Assembly: GCA_023300375.1 (NCBI GenBank)
Contig: JALZWO010000020.1
Coordinates: 1-64,000 of the forward strand
Reading direction: 5' to 3'
Length of the DNA stretch: 64,000 nt
Source of the DNA: Granulosicoccus sp.
GTDB taxonomy: Bacteria > Pseudomonadota > Gammaproteobacteria > Granulosicoccales > Granulosicoccaceae
Shown here: piece after piece, positions 9,492 to 17,826 of the stretch
Layout of the letters: each line of letters begins with the position of its first letter
Position numbering within the stretch: position 1 is the first letter of the stretch
Program-made: the position numbers and the translations under genes
Notes under the pieces: model-generated
Database searches by the model: none
Seen by the model: only the letters and a program-made list of their open reading frames with translations
What the model was told of the DNA's origin: nothing

Positions 9492-10793
9492 ATGCCACTG
9501 AAAATCCCCTATATGGTCAGCCGAAGTTTACGTCTAAGAAAAGAGTTGCATTTGCACCCTTGGCTAACAGCAAGTGTATTGCTGCTACTCAATACATCAA
9601 CTGCCAATGGACAATCACTGGGCATCTCTGCACCTGAATTCGGCGCATCTCTTGAACTGAATCTGCAACGCGCTGAAGCACAAGACGCTGACTTTATCAA
9701 CGACCGTGATACCGCTCTGGCAGAGATCGAACTCACTCTTGATGTGAAGCAGCCGTTCGGAGATTTGGCCGAGCTGGTCGGAAGACTTCAACTGAGTAGC
9801 CGGAGTTTTACCCGAGACGAACGAAATAATAGTGATGAAAGATTTGCCTATGATCTAGAGCGATTATTTCTGGAAGTGAATCCTCACGACAACTTGCGAT
9901 TTCGCTTGGGAAGACAGGCCTTTGATGACCCCATGGAATTCATCTGGGATGAAGAACTTGATGGCATTCGGCTCTCCTTCGACATTGGCGATATTGAACT
10001 TGAGCTGTCACAAACACGCGAAGACGGGTTTGAGGCCAGCACTCTGGACCGAGTTGATGAAATAGATAACACCTATGCCGCTGTAACGATCAGCCCAAAT
10101 AAAAATACTTCCTGGACTCCGTACGTGATCTACAGAACAGGTGATGAGTTGGGTAATTCTCCTCAGATCGACAACACATGGATTGGCCTGCAAGCTATTG
10201 TTCAGCCCAAAAATTCGTCTTGGAGATACTGGTTACACGCTACCGCAATGGACGGCACCGAAACAGAGGCTGGTACCGAGATAAACCTTGAAGGACGAGC
10301 ATACCAGCTAGGGATAAACTGGACAGCAAATAGAGCCTGGAAACCGACCCTCACTTTTGCATTTTCTCATGCCACCGGTGGCGAGCGTGATGAGCGCTTT
10401 CGGCAAACCGGATTGCATGGCAACGATTTTGCCCTCAATGACAAATCAACCTTTCGATATTTTGGCGAAGTACTCGATCCCGAACTCACCAACATACGCA
10501 TTCTCACCGTGGGCATAGGTGCTGAAATCACGAAAAAATGGACTGCCGACGTCGCAGTGCATAGTTATCAGCAGGTAGAACTGGAAGACAATCTTCGTGG
10601 TAGTGACATTGACTTTGAGCCACTAGGTCTCAACGATGACCTAGGTATCGGTGCTGATCTGATTGTCAACTATGAGTATGGCAAACAGCTCAATTTATTG
10701 ATGACAGCTGGCAGATTCGTTCCAGGTGACGCGTTCAGCGAAGGGCGAGACGATGCATGGATAGCCCGATTAGAAGTGGAATTTAAATTCTAA
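9492..10793 (+). CDS. Alginate-export-type outer-membrane beta-barrel protein
   Basis: A 433-residue protein with an N-terminal signal peptide (hydrophobic core about 25-37, cleavage near residue 40) and the alternating beta-strand composition of an outer-membrane barrel ending in phenylalanine. Strands and loops such as DLERLFLEVNPHDNLRFRLG, RQAFDDPMEFIWDEELDGIR and YAAVTISPNKNTSWTPYVIY match the alginate-export (AlgE-like) porin family. AlgE exports alginate in Pseudomonas, but no alginate genes are nearby, so the substrate is open. Last gene of a three-gene unit, followed by the terminator-like repeat at 10827-10894. ATG 9513 is an alternative start seven residues in. Confidence 0.78.
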   Translation: MPLKIPYMVSRSLRLRKELHLHPWLTASVLLLLNTSTANGQSLGISAPEFGASLELNLQRAEAQDADFINDRDTALAEIELTLDVKQPFGDLAELVGRLQLSSRSFTRDERNNSDERFAYDLERLFLEVNPHDNLRFRLGRQAFDDPMEFIWDEELDGIRLSFDIGDIELELSQTREDGFEASTLDRVDEIDNTYAAVTISPNKNTSWTPYVIYRTGDELGNSPQIDNTWIGLQAIVQPKNSSWRYWLHATAMDGTETEAGTEINLEGRAYQLGINWTANRAWKPTLTFAFSHATGGERDERFRQTGLHGNDFALNDKSTFRYFGEVLDPELTNIRILTVGIGAEITKKWTADVAVHSYQQVELEDNLRGSDIDFEPLGLNDDLGIGADLIVNYEYGKQLNLLMTAGRFVPGDAFSEGRDDAWIARLEVEFKF

Positions 10794-10826
10794 TTTAAAG
10801 AATTATCGGTGTTGATCCAAGTATTC

Positions 10827-10894
10827 AAAAAGATCGAACAAACCGATGAAAGAGATGTCTAAATTCGTTCTCACCTGATTGTTCGATTTTTTTT
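10827..10894 (+). terminator. Long-loop inverted repeat with T8 tail after the porin gene
   Basis: AAAAAGATCGAACAA (10827-10841) is the inverted complement of TTGTTCGATTTTTTT (10879-10893) with one mismatch, and the right arm runs into eight T residues. The loop is 37 nt, longer than usual. Position right after the three-gene unit supports a terminator, possibly bidirectional. Confidence 0.5.
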
Positions 10895-10927
10895 CTCTCT
10901 AATTTTGCCCATGTAGCTATCATATGT

Positions 10928-10953
10928 GAACTACGTCTCGTGCGGCGTAGTTC
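10928..10953. promoter_or_regulatory. 8-bp inverted repeat in the mrpA leader
   Basis: GAACTACG (10928-10935) and CGTAGTTC (10946-10953) are perfect inverted repeats around a 10-nt spacer, 40 nt upstream of the chosen mrpA ATG and with no T-run. It may be an operator or a leader hairpin controlling the mrp operon. Function inferred from position only. Confidence 0.4.
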
Positions 10954-10993
10954 GTGCATTTCCTCTCTGGCTGCCTCAATTGCTCTAATAAAC

Positions 10994-13312
10994 ATGTCCG
11001 CTAAATCCACTCCCGCCACAGCCCCCAACGGTGGCGATACGAGCGCGCCCAGTGTTCCGAGGCCTGCCTTAATGGCCTTTGCCTTTGCACTGATAACTGC
11101 TGGCGTCTTTCTCTATGGGTACAGCTCGCTGATCCCTCTAGTTGCCTCTGGATCTCCATGGGTGTTTCATGCTGAATGGGTCCCGAGACTAGGTATAGAT
11201 CTGGCATTTCGGGTAGATGGACTTACTCTGATGTTTGGTCTGCTGATCAGTGGAATTGGTGTCTTAGTAGTGACCTACTCGTACGGCTACTTCAAGCATC
11301 ACAACAGTCATGCACGTCTACAGTGGCTATTGCTGGCATTCATGCTTGCCATGCTTGGGTTGGTTTCAGCTGACAACGTAATACTGCTATTTGTGTTCTG
11401 GGAGTTGACCACCATCACCTCGTTTTTGTTGGTTGGATTTGACTACGAAAACAAAAAGGCACGGGGTGCAGCTCTGCAAGCCCTTCTAGTGACGGGCGGC
11501 GGTGGCTTAGCACTGCTTGTCGGTCTGATCATGCTGGCCGATGTGTCTGGCACGTACCTGCTGTCAGAGATGATCGAACAAAGCGCGGTGCTAACTCAAC
11601 ATGAGCAATACCCAATCATCCTAGCGCTTATCCTTTTAGGTGCATTTACCAAATCAGCACAGTTTCCCTTTCACTTCTGGCTTCCCAACGCAATGGCAGC
11701 GCCTTCCCCGGTGAGCGCTTATCTGCACTCAGCCACAATGGTAAAGGCTGGCATCTATTTAATGATGCGACTGCAACCTTCTCTCGGAGGAACTGATCTG
11801 TGGTTCTATACCTTGAGCATTGCTGGAGGTATCACAGCCGTCTGGTCATCTATGATGGCTCTGCGGCAAAGCGACATGAAGCTAATGTTAGCGTGGACAA
11901 CCGTGATGGCGCTTGGCACATTAACCCTATTTCTATCGTCAGATCTTAGGATAGCCGCGGTTGCAGCAGTCACCTTTTTGTTGGTTCACGCATTCTATAA
12001 GTGCGCTTTATTTCTTGCTGTTGGCAACATCGATAAAGGTACGGGAACCAGAGACTTCCACCAACTCGGGTCCCTAGTTAAACACATGCCAGTAACCGCG
12101 ATTGTGGCATCACTGGCGGCATTATCCATGGCAGGTTTACCGCCTTTCTTGGGTTTTATTGGTAAAGAGCTCAAGTACGAGGCGGCACTGTCTCTGGCTG
12201 GCCAACCATGGCTTATTGTGGGTGCAGCTGTAGCCGCTAATGCCATGATGGTTGCCATTGCAGTAACCTTCGTGTTTCGTGTATTTCTCGGTGGAAAATC
12301 CACCATCGACCGCACACCCGTCGAGGTTTCTGTGTTGATGTGGGGAGGACCTGCGCTTCTCGCTATCGCTGGATTAGTGACGGGTGTGTTCCCATCATTT
12401 ATATCGAGTTACGTCATTGAACCAGCAGTGGTTGGCATATTAGCCTCTCCTACTGAGGTTAGCTTATATCTATGGCATGGAGTCAATGCGCCTCTAGTGC
12501 TAAGCATCATAACAGTGGTTCTGGGCGTCATCATGTGCTTGAAACTGGATAGAGTTTCTACAGGCATAAACAAGCTGGTTGAGAAGCTGCCAACCACCGG
12601 TGATGTGGCTTATGAGTGGTGTATAACTCATACCAAACTGGTCGCGAGCCGTGTTACTGATCAATTACAAACTGGCTCTTTAAGCCACTACCTCACTATT
12701 ATATTCAGTGTTTTCCTCGTGGCAGCTTCGACCACTATGGTGTTTCAGTCAGTCCAATTAGACCTGTCTAACGTGACTCGGATTAGTCCTCTGCTCGCTA
12801 TAATTGTTGCCTTAATGATAGGTGCATCATTAGTCGTAGCAGTCAGCGGTTCTCGACTGTTGTCAATTTGTGGTCTTGGCATTGTTGGCAGTGGTATCGC
12901 CGTGATTTTTCTCATATTTGGCGCTATTGACGTGGCAATAACCCAGCTTATGGTTGAGACTCTCTTTGTTGTGCTTATTGCTACAGTCCTGGTAAAGCTT
13001 CCTCGCTTTCCAGGCGAACAACACCCGGGCACTGCAGGTAGCTTTCGAGATGCTGCTATCGCTATTGGTGCAGGTATTGTGATGATGATACTTACGCTTG
13101 GCGTATCACTGGCACCACTGGATATGGGCGTTACTCAGTTTTTTGAGCAAAACAGCTTGGCAAAAGCTTATGGTCGCAACATAGTCAATGTCATCCTCGT
13201 TGACTTTAGAGCACTCGATACATTGGGTGAAGTTGCTGTTGTCGCAACCGCCGCCATGGCTGTTATTGCGCTACTGAAAGTTCGTGCTCACCCACAAGGT
13301 CCTACATCATGA
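10994..13312 (+). CDS. mrpA: Na+/H+ antiporter subunit A
   Basis: A 772-residue polytopic membrane protein, homologous to NADH dehydrogenase subunit NuoL, and the largest Mrp subunit. Visible hallmarks: the conserved membrane glutamate in [20 protein letters not shown], the proton-channel lysine segment [23 protein letters not shown] with [23 protein letters not shown], and the C-terminal DUF4040-type region [20 protein letters not shown]. The frame is open from GTG 10940; I chose ATG 10994 because the upstream 18 residues are not membrane-like and the inverted repeat 10928-10953 overlaps GTG 10940, though neither site has a good ribosome-binding sequence. The stop overlaps the mrpB ATG by 4 nt. 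The complex exchanges cytoplasmic Na+ for protons, giving salt and alkali tolerance. Confidence 0.93.
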   Translation: MSAKSTPATAPNGGDTSAPSVPRPALMAFAFALITAGVFLYGYSSLIPLVASGSPWVFHAEWVPRLGIDLAFRVDGLTLMFGLLISGIGVLVVTYSYGYFKHHNSHARLQWLLLAFMLAMLGLVSADNVILLFVFWELTTITSFLLVGFDYENKKARGAALQALLVTGGGGLALLVGLIMLADVSGTYLLSEMIEQSAVLTQHEQYPIILALILLGAFTKSAQFPFHFWLPNAMAAPSPVSAYLHSATMVKAGIYLMMRLQPSLGGTDLWFYTLSIAGGITAVWSSMMALRQSDMKLMLAWTTVMALGTLTLFLSSDLRIAAVAAVTFLLVHAFYKCALFLAVGNIDKGTGTRDFHQLGSLVKHMPVTAIVASLAALSMAGLPPFLGFIGKELKYEAALSLAGQPWLIVGAAVAANAMMVAIAVTFVFRVFLGGKSTIDRTPVEVSVLMWGGPALLAIAGLVTGVFPSFISSYVIEPAVVGILASPTEVSLYLWHGVNAPLVLSIITVVLGVIMCLKLDRVSTGINKLVEKLPTTGDVAYEWCITHTKLVASRVTDQLQTGSLSHYLTIIFSVFLVAASTTMVFQSVQLDLSNVTRISPLLAIIVALMIGASLVVAVSGSRLLSICGLGIVGSGIAVIFLIFGAIDVAITQLMVETLFVVLIATVLVKLPRFPGEQHPGTAGSFRDAAIAIGAGIVMMILTLGVSLAPLDMGVTQFFEQNSLAKAYGRNIVNVILVDFRALDTLGEVAVVATAAMAVIALLKVRAHPQGPTS

Positions 13313-13728
13313 ACTCGTTAATACTCAGCACAATCAGTCGTCTGTTGGTTGGACTTATGCTGCTGTTCTCCCTGTACCTACTCTGGCGTGGACATAACGA
13401 ACCAGGAGGCGGGTTCATTGGTGGGCTCGTGGCCGCAGCAGGAATCATCGTTTACGGGCTAGCAGAAGGCCCAGCTCTGATGCGCAGCTTGATCAGAGTA
13501 GATCCGCGCACCCTCGTTCTCATCGGGTTGTTGCTCGCTATGGTGTCTGGCATTTTACCGCTACTCCAGAACAATGCCTTCCTGACCGGCATGTGGGTTT
13601 TTATTGGCGCTACAGAAACTGATAAAGGGCTCGCTCTAGGCACTCCATTGCTATTCGATATTGGGGTTTATCTGGTTGTTGTTGGCGGCGTATCCGGCAT
13701 GGTGATCGCCATGGAGGAGGAGCTTTAA
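13309..13728 (+). CDS. mrpB: Na+/H+ antiporter subunit B
   Basis: A 139-residue protein with four predicted membrane helices. The glycine-rich [19 protein letters not shown] (residues 27-45) is the MnhB/MrpB signature. It follows mrpA with a 4-nt ATGA overlap and abuts mrpC, which starts at the next nucleotide after its stop. Translational coupling is likely. Subunit of the Mrp complex that bridges the A and D channel subunits. Confidence 0.95.
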   Translation: MNSLILSTISRLLVGLMLLFSLYLLWRGHNEPGGGFIGGLVAAAGIIVYGLAEGPALMRSLIRVDPRTLVLIGLLLAMVSGILPLLQNNAFLTGMWVFIGATETDKGLALGTPLLFDIGVYLVVVGGVSGMVIAMEEEL

Positions 13729-14091
13729 ATGGAAATCTTACTGAGTATCCTGGTTGGTGTGCTGATGTCCACGGGCGTGTGGCTAATGTTAAGTCGCAAT
13801 CTGGTTAAGTTTCTTTTCGGGCTTGTACTGATTAGTAACGTAGCCAACCTTGTCATCTTTACAGTAGGTGGGTTGACTCCCGGAGCACCTGCGCTCATTG
13901 TCGATGGAGGCGCAGCACAGTACGCCAATTCACTACCACAAGCGCTGGTATTAACAGCGATAGTTATTGGATTCGGACTAGTTTCTTTTACGCTTATCCT
14001 TGCACTTAAAGCATTCCAGGCCATAGGCACTGTAGACGTGGATGCAATGAATCTGGCGGAGCAACAATCCAATGCTGAGGAGACGTTGTGA
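13729..14091 (+). CDS. mrpC: Na+/H+ antiporter subunit C (NuoK-like)
   Basis: A 120-residue protein with three membrane helices, the NuoK-like subunit of Mrp. NLVKFLFGLVLISNVANL and the following GALP-type segment DGGAAQYANSLPQALVLTA (with IVIGFGLVSF) are typical of MnhC/MrpC. Starts immediately after the mrpB stop with a GGAGGAG ribosome-binding site inside mrpB; its stop overlaps mrpD by 4 nt. Confidence 0.95.
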   Translation: MEILLSILVGVLMSTGVWLMLSRNLVKFLFGLVLISNVANLVIFTVGGLTPGAPALIVDGGAAQYANSLPQALVLTAIVIGFGLVSFTLILALKAFQAIGTVDVDAMNLAEQQSNAEETL

Positions 14092-15611
14092 ACGGATTAC
14101 TCATTTGCTGCGTACTTCTACCAATGATCACTGCCGTGATCAGTTTCATCTGGCCAGGCTCTGCTCGTGCGCGTGGCATGGTCAGCGTGACAGGCTCTAT
14201 TTTGCTGCTGCTGGTAAGTTCAGTTCAGCTATATTACGTCGCAGTACACGGTCCAATATCTAATCAAATGGGTGGCTGGCAAGCACCCATGGGCATTACG
14301 CTAATCGCTGATATGCTCAGTGCGCTACTTTTGGTGGTCGCCGCTATCGTCGCTACCTGTATCAGTGTCTACTCTGTGTCAGATATCTCAGATGAACGTG
14401 TTGAAGGTGGTTACTACACGTTCCTTAATATGCTTACAGCAGGGGTTGCGGGTGCATTTTTAACAGGCGACCTGTTCAACCTTTACGTATGGTTTGAGGT
14501 CATGCTGATCTCTTCGTTTGCCCTGTTAGTGTTGGGTGGCAACAAGGTACAACTCGATGGAGCTGTTAAATACGTTGCTATAAATCTCATCTCCACTGTG
14601 TTATTGCTTACAGCGATTGGCCTTCTTTACGGGCTCACTGGAACATTGAATATGGCCGATTTGTCGCAACAGGTTCCACTAGTGGAAAACCAGTCGCTCG
14701 TAGCCGTGGTTGCGGTCCTCTTTCTGATAGCTTTCGGCATTAAAGCTGCCGTGTTTCCATTGTACTTTTGGTTACCTGCGTCTTATCACACGCTACCCAT
14801 CAGTGTCAGTGCGTTATTCGCAGCATTGATGACCAAGATCGGTATCTATGCGCTGATGCGAACCTTCACGTTGGTCTTTCCAGGCGAACATGCTGCCATC
14901 AGTAACACACTATTGATTATGGGCCTGCTCACCATGATTCTCGGTGTATTCGGGGCAATGACGCACAGCGATATTCGCAGAATTCTAGCGTTTCATGTCA
15001 TCGGCTCCATCGGCTTCATGTTATTGGGACTCGGACTAGGCTCACCGTTGGCCATGGGTGCAGCCATTTTCTATATGGTGCATGGCATTCTGATCAAAGC
15101 ACTGCTTTTTATGATTGCTGGCATTGTTGGCAAACTGGGTGGAACGTATGAATTATCAGAACTGGGTGGCTTGTATAAAGAACGTCCCGGATTTTCGATT
15201 ATCTTTTTGCTCGCAGCTCTTGCTCTAATCGGTATTCCTCCCCTATCAGGATTTTGGGCAAAACTTCTGATCATCAATGCGAGCTTATCTCAAGAGTCTT
15301 ATATCGTTATCGCATTTGTTTTGATTGCCAGCTTACTCACCTTCATACCACTCATACGCATCTGGTCTGAGGCATTCTGGAAAGCACGCCCGGAAACACC
15401 CAAAGCCCATGTAAAAACGGCAAGCGAGCCAGATGCATACGCCTGGACACCTGTATTGGCATTGTCTGCACTGATGCTCCTATTTGGTTTTTTACCCAGT
15501 ACGGTCATCAATTTATCTGACACTGCGGCAAATAGTTTGCTGGAACCTAGTGCCTATCTGTCGGCTGTACTGCCTGGCGATGAGGTGGCTGCCACGGAGA
15601 ATGCACAATGA
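14088..15611 (+). CDS. mrpD: Na+/H+ antiporter subunit D (NuoM/N-like)
   Basis: A 507-residue polytopic subunit homologous to NuoM/NuoN. Key segments: LFNLYVWFEVMLISSFALLV with the conserved glutamate, the lysine-bearing FGIKAAVFPLYFWLPASYHT, LMTKIGIYALMR, and the late HGILIKALLFMIAGIVG. Together with MrpA it forms the proton/sodium pathways. Starts at a GTG overlapping mrpC (GTGA) and overlaps mrpE by 4 nt. Length normal for the family. Confidence 0.95.
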   Translation: MNGLLICCVLLPMITAVISFIWPGSARARGMVSVTGSILLLLVSSVQLYYVAVHGPISNQMGGWQAPMGITLIADMLSALLLVVAAIVATCISVYSVSDISDERVEGGYYTFLNMLTAGVAGAFLTGDLFNLYVWFEVMLISSFALLVLGGNKVQLDGAVKYVAINLISTVLLLTAIGLLYGLTGTLNMADLSQQVPLVENQSLVAVVAVLFLIAFGIKAAVFPLYFWLPASYHTLPISVSALFAALMTKIGIYALMRTFTLVFPGEHAAISNTLLIMGLLTMILGVFGAMTHSDIRRILAFHVIGSIGFMLLGLGLGSPLAMGAAIFYMVHGILIKALLFMIAGIVGKLGGTYELSELGGLYKERPGFSIIFLLAALALIGIPPLSGFWAKLLIINASLSQESYIVIAFVLIASLLTFIPLIRIWSEAFWKARPETPKAHVKTASEPDAYAWTPVLALSALMLLFGFLPSTVINLSDTAANSLLEPSAYLSAVLPGDEVAATENAQ

Positions 15612-16081
15612 CACCATTTGCCACGAACTTGGTTCTTGCCTTTGTCTGGGCCATATTGAACGGTGGAATCGGCCTTCCCAGCCTGATAACCGGATTTATT
15701 CTGGGCTATGGCGTGATCTTCATTTTACAGCCCCTATATAAAGACAGCCGCTACTGCAGCATGCTATTCGATGGCGTCAAACTCATACTGTTCTTTATTT
15801 GGGAATTGATAGTTTCCAGCTTAAGCGTAACTTGGGATGTACTTACCCCTGTTCAAAAAAGCAAGCCAGCACTCATAGCTGTACCGCTAAGTGCCAAAAC
15901 TGATGCGGAAGTCACCGTGTTAGCCAATCTGGTTTCTCTTACGCCGGGATCTTTGTCTGTCGACATTACCGAAGATCGCTCACATTTATTGGTACACGCC
16001 ATGTTTGTAGATGACCCAGAAGCATTCAAAATGGAAATCAAAAACGGAATGGAAAAGCGAGTCTTGGAGGCGATGCGATGA
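15608..16081 (+). CDS. mrpE: Na+/H+ antiporter subunit E
   Basis: A 157-residue protein: two N-terminal membrane helices, then a soluble domain with the MrpE pattern LANLVSLTPGSLSVDI followed by LLVHAMFVDDPE. MrpE is needed for assembly and function of the complex. Both ends overlap neighbours by 4 nt (ATGA), as through the whole operon. Confidence 0.94.
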   Translation: MTPFATNLVLAFVWAILNGGIGLPSLITGFILGYGVIFILQPLYKDSRYCSMLFDGVKLILFFIWELIVSSLSVTWDVLTPVQKSKPALIAVPLSAKTDAEVTVLANLVSLTPGSLSVDITEDRSHLLVHAMFVDDPEAFKMEIKNGMEKRVLEAMR

Positions 16082-16440
16082 TGCCTTCTCTCGATGCGTC
16101 AATCGATGGCGCACTTGCACTGACTCTCTTTGGCATGGTGGCGGGTTGTTTTCGAATGCTGAAGGGCCCCACAGTGGCGGATCGAATTGTGGCGCTGGAT
16201 TTTATCACTGTGCTTCTGGTAGCCATAACGTCCTTACTGGCGTTGAGTCTTGATAATGCAGCTTACCTAGATCTAGGTCTTGCTCTAGCATTGGTTGGAT
16301 TCCTCGCCACTGTGGCTTTTGCACGTTACCTTGAGACTAACGAGCAGTTACCGCTCGATCAATCATTAGACGTATCGACACAAAAAAGTCGTACCACAGA
16401 CGCCGCGAAGGCGGTGGATAACGGAGACTCCAGCTCGTGA
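16078..16440 (+). CDS. mrpF: Na+/H+ antiporter subunit F
   Basis: A 120-residue protein with three membrane helices. KGPTVADRIVALDFI (about residues 29-43) is the MrpF/PhaF signature. The last 30 residues form a hydrophilic tail (Asp/Ser/Thr-rich) beyond the usual family end near 90 residues. Overlaps mrpE and mrpG by 4 nt each; the mrpG start is a GTG. Confidence 0.94.
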   Translation: MMPSLDASIDGALALTLFGMVAGCFRMLKGPTVADRIVALDFITVLLVAITSLLALSLDNAAYLDLGLALALVGFLATVAFARYLETNEQLPLDQSLDVSTQKSRTTDAAKAVDNGDSSS

Positions 16441-16784
16441 ATGATTCTATCGTAAGCATATTCATTCTGTCGGGCGGTTTCTTTGCTGCTATTGCGGGGC
16501 TTGGACTAGTAAGACTACCCGATGTTCTGATTCGCATGCACGCCTCCACCAAGGCGGGTACTTTGGGCGTCGGGCTCATCGTGTTAGGGGTATCCATTCA
16601 CTTTGCTACATCGTTAGTCATCGCAAAGGCTATTCTCATTATCTCGTTCATGTTGCTAACAGCACCTGTTGCAGCCCACCTGATAGGACGCGCTGCCTAT
16701 CGTCGGGGTACGCCACTATGGGACCGCACGCTCATGGACGATGCTGCGATGAAAAACAACAGCACAAAAAAACCACAACGCTGA
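16437..16784 (+). CDS. mrpG: Na+/H+ antiporter subunit G
   Basis: A 115-residue protein with three membrane helices; LGLVRLPDVLIRMHASTKAG (about 21-40) is the MnhG/MrpG signature. Starts at a GTG overlapping mrpF by 4 nt. It ends the seven-gene mrpABCDEFG operon, the group 1 gene order. The sulfurtransferase gene converges on it with only 4 nt between stop codons, so no separate terminator is visible. Confidence 0.94.
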   Translation: MNDSIVSIFILSGGFFAAIAGLGLVRLPDVLIRMHASTKAGTLGVGLIVLGVSIHFATSLVIAKAILIISFMLLTAPVAAHLIGRAAYRRGTPLWDRTLMDDAAMKNNSTKKPQR

Positions 16785-16788
16785 AGCA

Positions 16789-17688
16789 CTAACGAGTCTG
16801 TCTTGTTGATGCACCTACAGCAACGGGTGCATCAGGCAAACTGCCCCACTCCGTCCATGAGCCATCGTATAGGGACACTGCAGCGGGATAATCTATATAA
16901 GTAAGTGCAAGAATGATCACAGCGGCAGTAACACCCGAACCACAAGTGGTGATAACTTCCTGATGAGGCTGAAGGCCAACGCCATCAAATATCGCAGCCA
17001 GACCAGCCTTACTTTTCAAACCGCCTGTGGCGTCAAGTAAGGAAGAGAATGGAATGTTAACGCTGTTAGGAATGTGCCCACTGGCAAGACCAGGGCGAAC
17101 TTCAGGCTCTTCAGCCGTAAATCGGCTAGCAGAACGAGCATCGATGATGAGCGCGTCACCTTGCAAGCTGGCTTGTTTCACAGCATCAGCATCAATCACA
17201 GCTGTAGCCCGCGCTGACTGAGTCGTTTGTGGAGCGAACTTGCATGCTTCGTTGTCAGAGAGGGCATCGGTCAAAGCTTGAACTCGCCCGGCCGCGCGAG
17301 TCCATGCAGGTAGACCTCCATCGAGTACAGCCACATTGCTGGCTCCGTGGTGGCGAAACATCCACCAGACTCTCGCAGCAGAAAATAATCCGATGGAGTC
17401 GTAAACAACAATCGTATCAGTCGCACCAATGCCCATAGCACCTACGGCTGAAGCAAAAACATCAAATTCAGGCAGCATGTGCGGTAAGCTGCTCGGTGTT
17501 GAATGTTCATCGATATCGAAGAACACAGATCCTGGAATATGCACTTGGGCAAATTCATCACGAGCATTTCTGCCGGTGGCAGGCAAATGCCATGACGCAT
17601 CCACCGTACGAACAGCTGGATCGTCAAGATGCTCCAACAACCACTGCGCCGAGACCACTGGCGGTATCGAATTTTCAGATGCAAGCAT
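16789..17688 (-). CDS. sseA: 3-mercaptopyruvate sulfurtransferase (two-rhodanese-domain)
   Basis: A 299-residue enzyme with tandem rhodanese domains (about 10-135 and 155-285). The second domain carries the active-site loop TTCGSGVTA, the CGSGVTA form typical of mercaptopyruvate sulfurtransferases rather than thiosulfate-specific rhodaneses. The first domain has no catalytic cysteine, as expected. It moves sulfur from 3-mercaptopyruvate to a thiol acceptor. The frame extends to a GTG at 17739; I prefer ATG 17688 because homologues begin close to the first rhodanese domain. Convergent with mrpG, divergent from the HerA-like gene. Confidence 0.88.
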   Translation of the reverse strand: MLASENSIPPVVSAQWLLEHLDDPAVRTVDASWHLPATGRNARDEFAQVHIPGSVFFDIDEHSTPSSLPHMLPEFDVFASAVGAMGIGATDTIVVYDSIGLFSAARVWWMFRHHGASNVAVLDGGLPAWTRAAGRVQALTDALSDNEACKFAPQTTQSARATAVIDADAVKQASLQGDALIIDARSASRFTAEEPEVRPGLASGHIPNSVNIPFSSLLDATGGLKSKAGLAAIFDGVGLQPHQEVITTCGSGVTAAVIILALTYIDYPAAVSLYDGSWTEWGSLPDAPVAVGASTRQTR

Positions 17689-17826
17689 AGAATTAGACCC
17701 ATAAAATCGAGGTAATATCACAGCATAACAGTAGTTCACAGTGCCAGATCAGCAAGTGTGCTTAGGTGCTTCTATAGTTATTTTGCTTTATCCTAGTATT
17801 AACCCGAAACGAGCCAGATACCTAAC

